Source: Novosphingobium sp. (GTDB lineage: Bacteria; Pseudomonadota; Alphaproteobacteria; Sphingomonadales; Sphingomonadaceae). Taken from it: a stretch of DNA of 64,000 nt. The number at the start of each line of letters is the position of its first letter. Within the stretch, counting starts at the first letter, position 1. Of the stretch, positions 26,715-34,386 are shown in pieces. Both the position numbers and the translations under genes were made by a program. The notes beneath the pieces were generated by a model. That model saw only the letters and a list, made by a program, of their open reading frames with translations, had not been told where the DNA came from and made no database searches. The stretch is taken from the NCBI RefSeq assembly GCF_024642085.1, contig NZ_JAHEBV010000063.1, forward strand, positions 1-64,000. Direction: 5' to 3'.

Positions 26715-28226
26715 ATGTCGGGTTCAGGCGGACTGAGCATACAGATCGGGGTATTCGCGGCACTGACTGCGCTGATCGGCATCCTTACATGGTGGAAAGT
26801 GCATGGCACCGGTTCGGCAGAGCGCAGCGGAGAGGGCGCTGACCGGGAACTTTTCCTGGCTGGCGGCGGCCTGAGCTGGATTTACGTCGCGGGATCGATC
26901 ACAATTACGAACCTCTCGACAGAACAGCTGGTGGGGATGAACGGCAACCAGATGTTCCTGCTGGCGTGGTGGGAACTGGCCGGGTTTGTCGGGCTGATGA
27001 TGCTGGCGTTCGTGTTCGTGCCAATCTACTATCGTAACCAGTGCACGACGGTGACCGAACTGTTGGAACAGCGTTACAATGGCGGCGCAGTTCGCACGGT
27101 CATTTCGCTGCTGTTCCTTATCGGCAACGTGGTGATTTACCTGCCGGCGGCGGTTTATTCGGGAAGCCTGTTCCTCAAATCAATGTTCGGCGTCGATTGG
27201 CCGCTGCTATGGTTTGCCGTGCCGATGACAGTGCTGGCGGCCATCTATACGATCACTGGCGGGCTGCGCGCGGTGGCCGTGATGGATACCTTTTCCGGCA
27301 TCGGTGTGCTGGCGGTGGCCCTGCTGATCGTTTTCCTTGCTTTGCAGGCGATTGGCTTCGACCTGTCCGGAGTACCAGCCGAACGCACGACGATGATGGG
27401 GGCAGTGGATTCGCCGATCCCGTTTCACACGCTGTTCACCGGGATGCTGTTCATCCAGATCTTCTATTGGTCGACCAACCAAAACATCACGCAAAAAGCG
27501 ATGACCGCTCCGACCGTGCGTGAAGCGCAGCGGGGCGTGATCGCCGCTGCAGTGGTGCGCATCCTGATCATCCCCGCCATAGTCGTCATTCCGGGCGTTG
27601 TTGCTTATAAGCTGTTTGGCCCATTGGGCGATCAAAGCTACGGCCGAATTGTCGCCCATGTTCTGCCCGGCTGGCTGTCGGGCGCGTTCGCGGCAATGAT
27701 GGCAGCAGCGGTGGTCGGCCATACGGCGGCGATCCTGAACAGCTCGGTAGCTCTCTACACCGTCGATTTTCACAACAAGTTCGTCAATGCAGCGACGGAT
27801 CAATGGCGGCTTGCTGCAATTGCGTCAGCGATATTGATGGTCACGACCATCGCTCTCGTGCCGGTGTTCCAAGGCGCTAAAAGCATCATAAACCTGTTGC
27901 AGGAACTTAACGGGCTTTTGTCCATGCCGATTCTGTCGACCTTCATCGCCGGGCTGCTGTTCCGCAATGTTGATGCGCGTGCGGCGATTGCTGGACTTGT
28001 TTTTGGCCTGGGCTGCTATGCGCTGCACAACTTTGTGCTGTACAAGCCTGACACACTTTATCCTGGGCAGACTGCTTATCAAGCCTGGGGCGTGCCGGCG
28101 CTGCACTATATCGACGTGATGCTTATGGTGCTGATCGCCTCGGTCGGGGTTGCGCTGGCGGTTAACCGGTTAGCCTTTGGCAACCGGGCGCAATTCATAT
28201 TCGCCAAAGGAGCGGCAGCGGCGTGA
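26715..28226 (+). CDS. Sodium:solute symporter (SSS/SLC5 family)
   Basis: A 503-residue membrane protein with about 13-14 hydrophobic helices. SSS-family traits include SITITNLSTEQLVGMNGNQM near residue 60, ITGGLRAVAVMDTF near 185 and IFYWSTNQNITQKAM near 255, in the order known from sugar symporters such as vSGLT, to which this appears close. Such proteins couple sodium entry to uptake of sugars or polyols. The start at 26715 (MSGSGG) follows a strong GGGGGGAG site. Its stop overlaps the glycerol kinase start, so both are one operon; together with GH36 this suggests import of an alpha-galactoside. Confidence 0.88.
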   Translation: MSGSGGLSIQIGVFAALTALIGILTWWKVHGTGSAERSGEGADRELFLAGGGLSWIYVAGSITITNLSTEQLVGMNGNQMFLLAWWELAGFVGLMMLAFVFVPIYYRNQCTTVTELLEQRYNGGAVRTVISLLFLIGNVVIYLPAAVYSGSLFLKSMFGVDWPLLWFAVPMTVLAAIYTITGGLRAVAVMDTFSGIGVLAVALLIVFLALQAIGFDLSGVPAERTTMMGAVDSPIPFHTLFTGMLFIQIFYWSTNQNITQKAMTAPTVREAQRGVIAAAVVRILIIPAIVVIPGVVAYKLFGPLGDQSYGRIVAHVLPGWLSGAFAAMMAAAVVGHTAAILNSSVALYTVDFHNKFVNAATDQWRLAAIASAILMVTTIALVPVFQGAKSIINLLQELNGLLSMPILSTFIAGLLFRNVDARAAIAGLVFGLGCYALHNFVLYKPDTLYPGQTAYQAWGVPALHYIDVMLMVLIASVGVALAVNRLAFGNRAQFIFAKGAAAA

Positions 28227-29692
28227 ACGGCGATACAATTCTGGTAATTGATGAAGGGACTACTTCTGTCCGGGCTATGCTGTTCGGGGCCGGCGGCGAG
28301 TGCCTGGGATCAGAGCAGCGCGCGTTGACACAGTATTATCCTGCGCCCGGTCTTGTTGAACATGACGCACACGAGATCTGGGAGCAGACACTGGCCTGTG
28401 CCCGCGCAATGGTGGCCAAGGCTGGAGGATCGGAACGGATCGCCGGGATCGGTATTACCAACCAGCGTGAAACCGTGGTGTTCTGGGACCGCCGTACCGG
28501 AGTCCCCTTGGCTCCGGCCATCGTCTGGCAGGACCGGCGCACGGCTGATCGATGCGAGGCGCTTAAAGCTGCAGGCCAAGAGCCATTGGTCCAGGCGAAG
28601 ACCGGCCTGTTGCTCGACCCCTATTTTTCCGGATCGAAGATCGGTTGGGCGCTGCAGAACTGGCCGCGACTGGCGGATGCTGGCGAGCATCTGGCGGTGG
28701 GGACGATCGAAAGTTACCTGGTGTTCCGGCTGACTGGCGGCGCGCATGTCAGCGATGCGACCAACGCATCGCGCACCGCCCTGATGGCGATCGGATCGAG
28801 CGGTTGGGATGACGGCTTGCTAGAACTGTTTGGCGTTCCCCGCGCCATTTTGCCTGAAATTGTCGACTGTGCCGGACAAATCGGGACCACACTGCCCGAA
28901 TTACTGGGCGGGCCAATCGCAATCACTGGGATGGCAGGAGATCAGCAGGCCGCGACGATCGGTCAGGCCTGCCTTGATGAAGGGCAGACCAAGGCAACGT
29001 TCGGCACCGGTGCCTTTGTCCTGACGCAAACTGGCCGGCGCTTGCCGCAATCGCATAACCGCCTGCTGTCAACGATCTGCTGGCAGCTGGCCGGCGAGCG
29101 GCACTATGCGCTGGAAGGGTCGGTCTTTGTGGCAGGCAGCCTGGTGCAGTGGTTGCGCGATGACCTGGGACTGATCGCAGCAGCAGCTGACACCGAACCG
29201 CTGGCGCGCAGCGTTAGCGACAATGGCGGGGTTTATCTTGTGCCAGCCTTGTCCGGGCTGGGCGCGCCGCACTGGATGCCCAATGCGCGCGGCTTGATCT
29301 GCGGGTTGAGCTTTTCCTCAACCAAGGCACATGTCGCGCGGGCTGCTTTGGAAGCGATGGCCCACCAGACTAACGACCTCAAGACCGCCTTTGCTGCCGA
29401 CGGAGCCGATTGGGGCGAATTACGCATCGACGGAGGCATGGTGGCAAATGACTGGATGGCTCAGGATTTAGCCGACATGCTGGATATCGCGGTTGAACGG
29501 CCACACTTCATCGAAACGACGGCAATGGGCGCCGCCATGCTGGCCGGTGTTGGGGCAGGGATTTATTCTTCACTCCATGAAGCTGCGGCGATGCGCCGCA
29601 GCGTGCAGCGTTTTATGCCCGCTCTTGACCCGTCGTCCCGGCGGATACGGCTAGACGGCTGGGCCGATGCAATGGCCCGCGTTCTGAATTAA
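28223..29692 (+). CDS. glpK: Glycerol kinase (FGGY family)
   Basis: A 489-residue FGGY kinase close to GlpK in length and motifs: ATP/phosphate loop DEGTTSVRAMLF near residue 10, GITNQRETVVFWDRRTG near 75, GMAGDQQAATIGQACL near 235 with the catalytic Asp, and FGTGAFVLTQTG. It phosphorylates glycerol to sn-glycerol 3-phosphate in the cytoplasm. No glpF or glpD gene lies next to it, unlike usual glp operons. Instead it is translationally coupled (GTGA overlap) to an SSS transporter opposite an alpha-galactosidase, so the glycerol may come from hydrolysis of a galactosyl-glycerol. Other polyol specificity within FGGY is possible but less likely. Confidence 0.88.
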   Translation: MNGDTILVIDEGTTSVRAMLFGAGGECLGSEQRALTQYYPAPGLVEHDAHEIWEQTLACARAMVAKAGGSERIAGIGITNQRETVVFWDRRTGVPLAPAIVWQDRRTADRCEALKAAGQEPLVQAKTGLLLDPYFSGSKIGWALQNWPRLADAGEHLAVGTIESYLVFRLTGGAHVSDATNASRTALMAIGSSGWDDGLLELFGVPRAILPEIVDCAGQIGTTLPELLGGPIAITGMAGDQQAATIGQACLDEGQTKATFGTGAFVLTQTGRRLPQSHNRLLSTICWQLAGERHYALEGSVFVAGSLVQWLRDDLGLIAAAADTEPLARSVSDNGGVYLVPALSGLGAPHWMPNARGLICGLSFSSTKAHVARAALEAMAHQTNDLKTAFAADGADWGELRIDGGMVANDWMAQDLADMLDIAVERPHFIETTAMGAAMLAGVGAGIYSSLHEAAAMRRSVQRFMPALDPSSRRIRLDGWADAMARVLN

Positions 29693-29737
29693 TCGCAAGG
29701 CTTTTGCGTTGCCGCGCAAGCTGTTATCGCGCTGCTG

Positions 29738-30421
29738 ATGGCAACGGGGGTTTCACGGCACGCGGGAGCTTTACATGCGCTGCAGGCGATTGCGGAAGCC
29801 TTTGCGTGTGACGGCGACCTGGCCGCAACGATAGAAGCTTTCGCGCATGAAACCGCGCATCCCCGAGGTGCCGTGCTGTGGCCTCTGGCTGATCGCGACG
29901 AAACAACCCTGATCATGGCGGGCAGCGCCCAAGAGGTAGCTTACGGTCAGGATGGGTCAGTTTTGCAGTTGATGATCCTGGGGCAAGGCGATCTCTACGG
30001 ATCGCTCATGGGCGCAGACGAAAGCGGCGCGGCCCAGACCGAAGCCGTCAGTGAAGGGCGCGGCGCGCACTTCACTACGGCTTCGTTGGTCCGGCTGATG
30101 GACAGCTACAGCGCGGTCGCGCGCGCCATAAACCGGCAGCTTGCCTCCAGGTTGGAGGCGCTTCGCCGGCGCATGGTGGAAAGCACGCTGCTGTCCGTCA
30201 GCGGCCGGATAAGTGCAGAACTCCTGCGCCGATCGGCGTTCAGCCCCGATCGCACGATCAGGCCCATGCCGGTCATGTCTGAATTGGCGCTAAGCGTACG
30301 ATCAACCCGCGAAACCGTATCGCGGACGATCTCACAGCTGGAAAAGCGCGGCTTGGTCCGTCGGGTGGAAGGCGGCTTGCAGGTTGTGGCACCGCACCGG
30401 CTCCAGGAAATTGTGTACTGA
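29738..30421 (+). CDS. Crp/Fnr-family transcriptional regulator
   Basis: A 227-residue regulator with a cyclic-nucleotide-binding-like beta barrel (about residues 20-120, with GDLYGSLMGADESGAAQTEA at the phosphate-cassette position), a dimerisation helix (SYSAVARAINRQLASRLEALR) and a C-terminal Crp winged helix ending SVRSTRETVSRTISQLEKRG. The Arg-Glu-Thr-Val-Ser-Arg recognition helix is typical of Crp. The phosphate cassette lacks the usual R-S/T pair, so cAMP binding is doubtful. It follows the glycerol kinase by 45 bp and may control the galactoside genes. Confidence 0.82.
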   Translation: MATGVSRHAGALHALQAIAEAFACDGDLAATIEAFAHETAHPRGAVLWPLADRDETTLIMAGSAQEVAYGQDGSVLQLMILGQGDLYGSLMGADESGAAQTEAVSEGRGAHFTTASLVRLMDSYSAVARAINRQLASRLEALRRRMVESTLLSVSGRISAELLRRSAFSPDRTIRPMPVMSELALSVRSTRETVSRTISQLEKRGLVRRVEGGLQVVAPHRLQEIVY

Positions 30422-30426
30422 ACCGG

Positions 30427-32025
30427 CTACAGCAGGACGTGGACCGCCCCGCCGGTATCGCGATCGCCAAGATGATATAGTTCGCTGCGCACGCCTGAAA
30501 GCCCATGGGCCGCCATGGTCACGGCCAGAGCGTCGCTGATCAGGGTTAATCCCGGCGGAGCCATCGCCTGCATTCGTGCCGCCAGTTCCATGCCTGGTCC
30601 ATAAGGGACTAGGCTGCCGCTTGCCGGATCCGCGACAAGACTGGCGATCGCGATGTGTGCGCCAACCGACGGCATTTCCGCTCCTGCGGCTTTGCAGTGC
30701 GCTTGTACTTCGTGCAGGGCCGATAACCCTGCGTCAAGATCTTCGACAGACAATTCCCAGCGGCCGGGAGCGGCCCGGATGCGTGCGCGGTCAATCCCTG
30801 CCAAGGCAGTGACAACCGGGGCGATCCGTTGATTGATTGCTTCGCTGTCAAGGGATTTGCTCCGCAGCAGATCTTGCAGAGTAATCACCGCATGAAGGAC
30901 GAGCTTGCGGTCTGGATCATTGCGTTCCGGCGGATAAACCGTCTGGCTGTCAGCGTCGCGATCGATTGTCAGGTGGAGCTGGGGGCCCGCTGCAGGAAAC
31001 CACATCCGCGCCTGGCGCGCAGTGTTGCGGCCGCCGCCGTTGACGTCAGTTACGATCAGCTGGCATTTTGCCGCATTCAGTGCCTGGGCATTAAGCAACG
31101 CCGCGCCGATAGCCAGTTCACCGGCGTGGGCAGTGGCGATAGGATCGTGGACGGCGCCGGGATCGCCAGCGGCCACTCGTAACGAAGCAGCCTGGGCAAG
31201 CAGCGCGCGATAACGCACCTGCCAAGCTTCGCCAGCGGGTGCGACGGACTGGTTTTCGAATAGTTCGGCTTCACAAGGCAAGACTACATGCAGCTCTCCG
31301 CCCGCCGCAAGCAACCGCTCGGCGATGACGATGTCACAGCCGGCTGCCAGTGCGCCCCAGGCAAACCCGATACGTTCCTGCACGATAAGCGCGTCGACCT
31401 CGGCGGCTAAAGCCGTTTCGCCTTCGCGCCCCGAAGCAAGGCCCATGTGGCCAGCAAAGTGAAGGCTGGCTGGCGGGGCAAAGCGATCAAGCCAAGATGG
31501 ATCCTCGCCCCGCACATCAGCGATTTCGCGCAACTGACCAATTGTAGTCGCACGGTCGCGCCAGCCATCGGGATCATGGGCCGCCGCTTCGACCATGGCG
31601 GCTTCGGCTGCGCTCTTGTCGCGAAGCAGATAGGCGGCTTCGGCGCGGGTGGCGGCGAGAAAATATGGAGTGTCTGCCGGCTGTTCGGCTCCATCAAGCA
31701 GCGCGATCACACTGCGTGCCTCAGCTTGCGCCTTCGGCTCGTCGCCGGCCAGCAAATGCAAGGTGGCTGCATTGATTGCCAGATACGGCGCCGGGCCAAA
31801 GGCATGGGCCATACTGTAGGCTTCTGCCGCGCCGGCAAACAGCCCGGCCTGATCAGTGTCACGGGCTAACCGTGCGCGGGCTTTCAGCAGGCGCCCACGA
31901 ACGGTCAGTGCCGCTGGATCGTCACTGCGTGCGCCATAGCCGTTGTCCACAAACAGGTCCCACGCCCGTTCGACAGCACCTGCGCGAACCAGCGCGGCAA
32001 TGGCGGGAAGCGTTGTCGGCATCAA
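30427..32025 (-). CDS. TPR/TRAFs-binding, SLOG-like and degenerate nucleotide-cyclase protein
   Basis: A 532-residue soluble protein. Residues 1 to about 180 are Ala-rich TPR-like helices, as in TRAFs-binding domain proteins. Residues about 190-290 (LHFAGHMGLA, then IGFAWGALAAGCDIVIAERL and ELHVVLPCEAELF) resemble a SLOG-type Rossmann nucleotide-binding domain. The end (VGAHIAIASLVADP, then YGPGMELAARMQAMAPPGLT and LISDAL) follows the second half of class III cyclases, but the metal-binding Asp residues are not evident, suggesting a binding rather than catalytic domain. It overlaps the preceding gene by 4 bp, in an operon with a TIR protein. The function is unknown; a link to nucleotide signals is inferred. 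Confidence 0.6.
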   Translation of the reverse strand: MMPTTLPAIAALVRAGAVERAWDLFVDNGYGARSDDPAALTVRGRLLKARARLARDTDQAGLFAGAAEAYSMAHAFGPAPYLAINAATLHLLAGDEPKAQAEARSVIALLDGAEQPADTPYFLAATRAEAAYLLRDKSAAEAAMVEAAAHDPDGWRDRATTIGQLREIADVRGEDPSWLDRFAPPASLHFAGHMGLASGREGETALAAEVDALIVQERIGFAWGALAAGCDIVIAERLLAAGGELHVVLPCEAELFENQSVAPAGEAWQVRYRALLAQAASLRVAAGDPGAVHDPIATAHAGELAIGAALLNAQALNAAKCQLIVTDVNGGGRNTARQARMWFPAAGPQLHLTIDRDADSQTVYPPERNDPDRKLVLHAVITLQDLLRSKSLDSEAINQRIAPVVTALAGIDRARIRAAPGRWELSVEDLDAGLSALHEVQAHCKAAGAEMPSVGAHIAIASLVADPASGSLVPYGPGMELAARMQAMAPPGLTLISDALAVTMAAHGLSGVRSELYHLGDRDTGGAVHVLL

Positions 32026-32534
32026 GGATGATCAGGTGGGTTGTCGGTAGTTGGGTCAATCCGCAGGGGGATCGCCTCGCCCTTGTCCTGGTCCATCAGG
32101 ACATACAGATTGAAATTATCGCGAGCTCCGCCAGTTGGCATATTGGGACGGGCCTTGGCATGGATAACAAGCTGCTTTTCGGTAACGTCGGTCACCCTGT
32201 AAAGGCGGGCATCGCCCCGCTTGAAAGTCAATGGCGCGCCGGCCGAATTGGCCTTGGTATCGAACGTCCAACGCCAATCGGGACTGAGATCGAAGGTGAA
32301 AATGCGATCTTGACGGCGCTCTACTACCAGGCACGTGTTGCCATCGGCATCGGTCGTCACTGCACGGCCATCGCTTCCCTCTGGCCAAGGCGTGGTGTCG
32401 ATCATTATGAAGTTGAGCGTGCCGCCGTGGATTTTGATGTCCAGCTTCACGCTGACCTGGTCAGGTGTGTCCAGTTCCTGATCCAGCGATGGCAAATACT
32501 CGGCCGCGCATTCCACCGTTTTGGCTTCCATCAT
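32022..32534 (-). CDS. Uncharacterised 170-residue beta-rich protein in TIR operon
   Basis: No family was firmly recognised. The sequence alternates short hydrophobic strands and polar turns (VSVKLDIKIHGGTLNFIMID, WTFDTKANSAG, QLVIHAKARPN, FNLYVLMDQDKG), suggesting an all-beta soluble fold with no signal peptide, membrane helix or cysteine cluster. The tail is Pro/Asp-rich. It lies 18 bp after the TIR gene and overlaps the start of the SLOG-like gene by 4 bp, so the three are cotranscribed and probably act together. Similar small proteins beside TIR/TRAFs-binding genes are known in sphingomonads, from memory and unverified. Confidence 0.7.
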   Translation of the reverse strand: MMEAKTVECAAEYLPSLDQELDTPDQVSVKLDIKIHGGTLNFIMIDTTPWPEGSDGRAVTTDADGNTCLVVERRQDRIFTFDLSPDWRWTFDTKANSAGAPLTFKRGDARLYRVTDVTEKQLVIHAKARPNMPTGGARDNFNLYVLMDQDKGEAIPLRIDPTTDNPPDHP

Positions 32535-32552
32535 GACGTCTCTCCCCCTTGA

Positions 32553-34118
32553 TTACTCACTATCTGTCGGATCCTTGACAATTCGTTCGAGCTGCTGGCG
32601 CCAATTGATCCAGCGTTGGTTCTCCGGATCGCGCTGAATCAGGCGGCCAGCTACGGGTAGCATTGCCCGGGCCGTCGCGCGGGCTTCTTCCGGCTTGCCA
32701 ATCTCCGCATAGGCCCGGGCAAGCCCGATTGCCGCCTGCATCTGGGCCTGCAATGCACGCACATCACCTGGAAAGGCGGTGGGCAGGGCGGAAACAAGTT
32801 TGTGCTGCTTGTGGCGCAGTTCCAACGCCGCCTGCGCTTTGCCCGTCTGCATCAATGCATCCGCCTGCCACGCAATGTTATTGGCATAGTCCAGTTGCGA
32901 CTGGATATTGGCCTTGTCTTTGCGCGCGATGTTACCGGCCATCGTTGATGCCGCTTCGCAATGCTGGACCGCCACGTCGGCTTCCACCGGTGGCACCAGC
33001 GCCAGCGCGCACAGGTTTACTTCGGCAGAGGCGACCTCCCTTTGCCAATCGAGCTTATCTGGCTGAAGCGCAACCAATTGCTTTGCCAGTACAAGGTATC
33101 GATCCCAGTGGGGCTGGGCCCTGGCTTTATCCTGGCTGATAAACGGCAGATAACCGACCCAGTATTCGCTTTGCGCATGATTAAATATGCGATCCGGATT
33201 CTTCGGCTCACGCTGCAGCTGGCTGTTGGTTACGCGAAATGCCATGTCGAACTTGCTTTGGGCATCATCGGTTTGCCCTGCAGCATAATCGTCTTCGCCC
33301 ATGGCGGTGAGCAGACGTGCACGGCGTTCAAGCATGTCTGCTGGCAAATCGTCCAGGCTGTCACCGGCATAATGATCCATTGCCTTGCGATTGACGGCGT
33401 CCATGATTTCCAGACGGCCTACGCCTTTCAGACGATCACGCAGGTCGGTCAGCATGAACTCCACCATTCCTTCGGCATCGGCGCGCTGGCGCCGTGCTTC
33501 GGCGCGCTGACGCAAAGCAACAATCAGCAAGCTGGCCAGCACTACACTAAGCAGCATGGTCGCCGCCGTGACGGCCATCACACGTCGCTGCCGGGCTTGG
33601 GCATCGCGCTGAACCAGCCGGTCAAGCGGCAAGGCGGAAAGCCCCGCCACGACCTTGAGCAAGGCAAGGCGGCGGCCATCGCCCACTTTGCGAAAGTCGG
33701 CAGCAAGTGGCTCGAAAGCACGGATGCCATGGCTCAACAGCGGTTCGGGGAAACTGGCGCTGGGCTCACCCGTAATCAGGGCCGCCAAAACCGGCCGGTC
33801 GGGGTGCTGATCGCGAAACAGCGCAATTTCCTGCGCCACCCAGCGGCTTTTGGCAGCGGCCGGGCTGCAGACCACGATCAAGGCATCGGACGCTTCAAGC
33901 GCTTGCTTGACCTGTGCCGACAGGTCCGGCCCTGCGGCCAGTTCCGCGCGGTCGATGAACACTGGTGCAAGCCGCCGCGGCGCAGCGGGTCCATCGCCAG
34001 GCAAAACAAACCGTTCCAGGCGGCGATGCAGCCAGGTCGCAAATCCATCATCGGCGTGGCTATAGCTGATGAACGCCCGGTAGCGCGTTTCGGCCGGCAC
34101 CCCGTCAGGCCGTATCAT
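32553..34118 (-). CDS. TIR domain - transmembrane - TPR protein
   Basis: A 521-residue protein. Residues about 10-150 form a TIR domain (YRAFISYSHADDGFATWLHR, FIDRAELAAGPDLSAQVKQA) with the S-x-W-x3-E motif KSRWVAQE that carries the catalytic Glu in NAD-cleaving TIRs. One membrane helix follows near residue 205 (VMAVTAATMLLSVVLASLLI), then about 300 residues of TPR-like helices. TIR is cytoplasmic if the N-terminus stays inside, placing the repeats across the membrane. The start at 34118 follows AAGGGGG. It is first in a three-gene operon. The role, whether NADase effector, signal generator or scaffold, is not established. Confidence 0.8.
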   Translation of the reverse strand: MIRPDGVPAETRYRAFISYSHADDGFATWLHRRLERFVLPGDGPAAPRRLAPVFIDRAELAAGPDLSAQVKQALEASDALIVVCSPAAAKSRWVAQEIALFRDQHPDRPVLAALITGEPSASFPEPLLSHGIRAFEPLAADFRKVGDGRRLALLKVVAGLSALPLDRLVQRDAQARQRRVMAVTAATMLLSVVLASLLIVALRQRAEARRQRADAEGMVEFMLTDLRDRLKGVGRLEIMDAVNRKAMDHYAGDSLDDLPADMLERRARLLTAMGEDDYAAGQTDDAQSKFDMAFRVTNSQLQREPKNPDRIFNHAQSEYWVGYLPFISQDKARAQPHWDRYLVLAKQLVALQPDKLDWQREVASAEVNLCALALVPPVEADVAVQHCEAASTMAGNIARKDKANIQSQLDYANNIAWQADALMQTGKAQAALELRHKQHKLVSALPTAFPGDVRALQAQMQAAIGLARAYAEIGKPEEARATARAMLPVAGRLIQRDPENQRWINWRQQLERIVKDPTDSE

Positions 34119-34386
34119 GTTGCCCCCTTGGCATTTTTGGACCCATGCCTTGGTGCCGGATCGGCGCGACCTTGGCAATGGTTTCGGTTTGAGCGCGGCG
34201 AAGCAGCGCTACGGGCAGACCGCTTGTTCGAAAAATCCGGACCTTGTGGCCGGTGTGGCGCTTTGGCTACGCTGCGGACAAGTTCTAAGCGTTCGATTAA
34301 AACGGGTTGTCAACGGCTGCGGACAATGTTCTATTCCCCTGGCAACGACCCGCGAAAAGCGACGGGCAAGTTAGGAGAGAGGGCTG

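Noticed and set aside
30427-32025. An active adenylate cyclase
   Set aside because: The cyclase-like end lacks evident metal-binding Asp residues and the first half of the catalytic fold is weak, so catalysis is not claimed.
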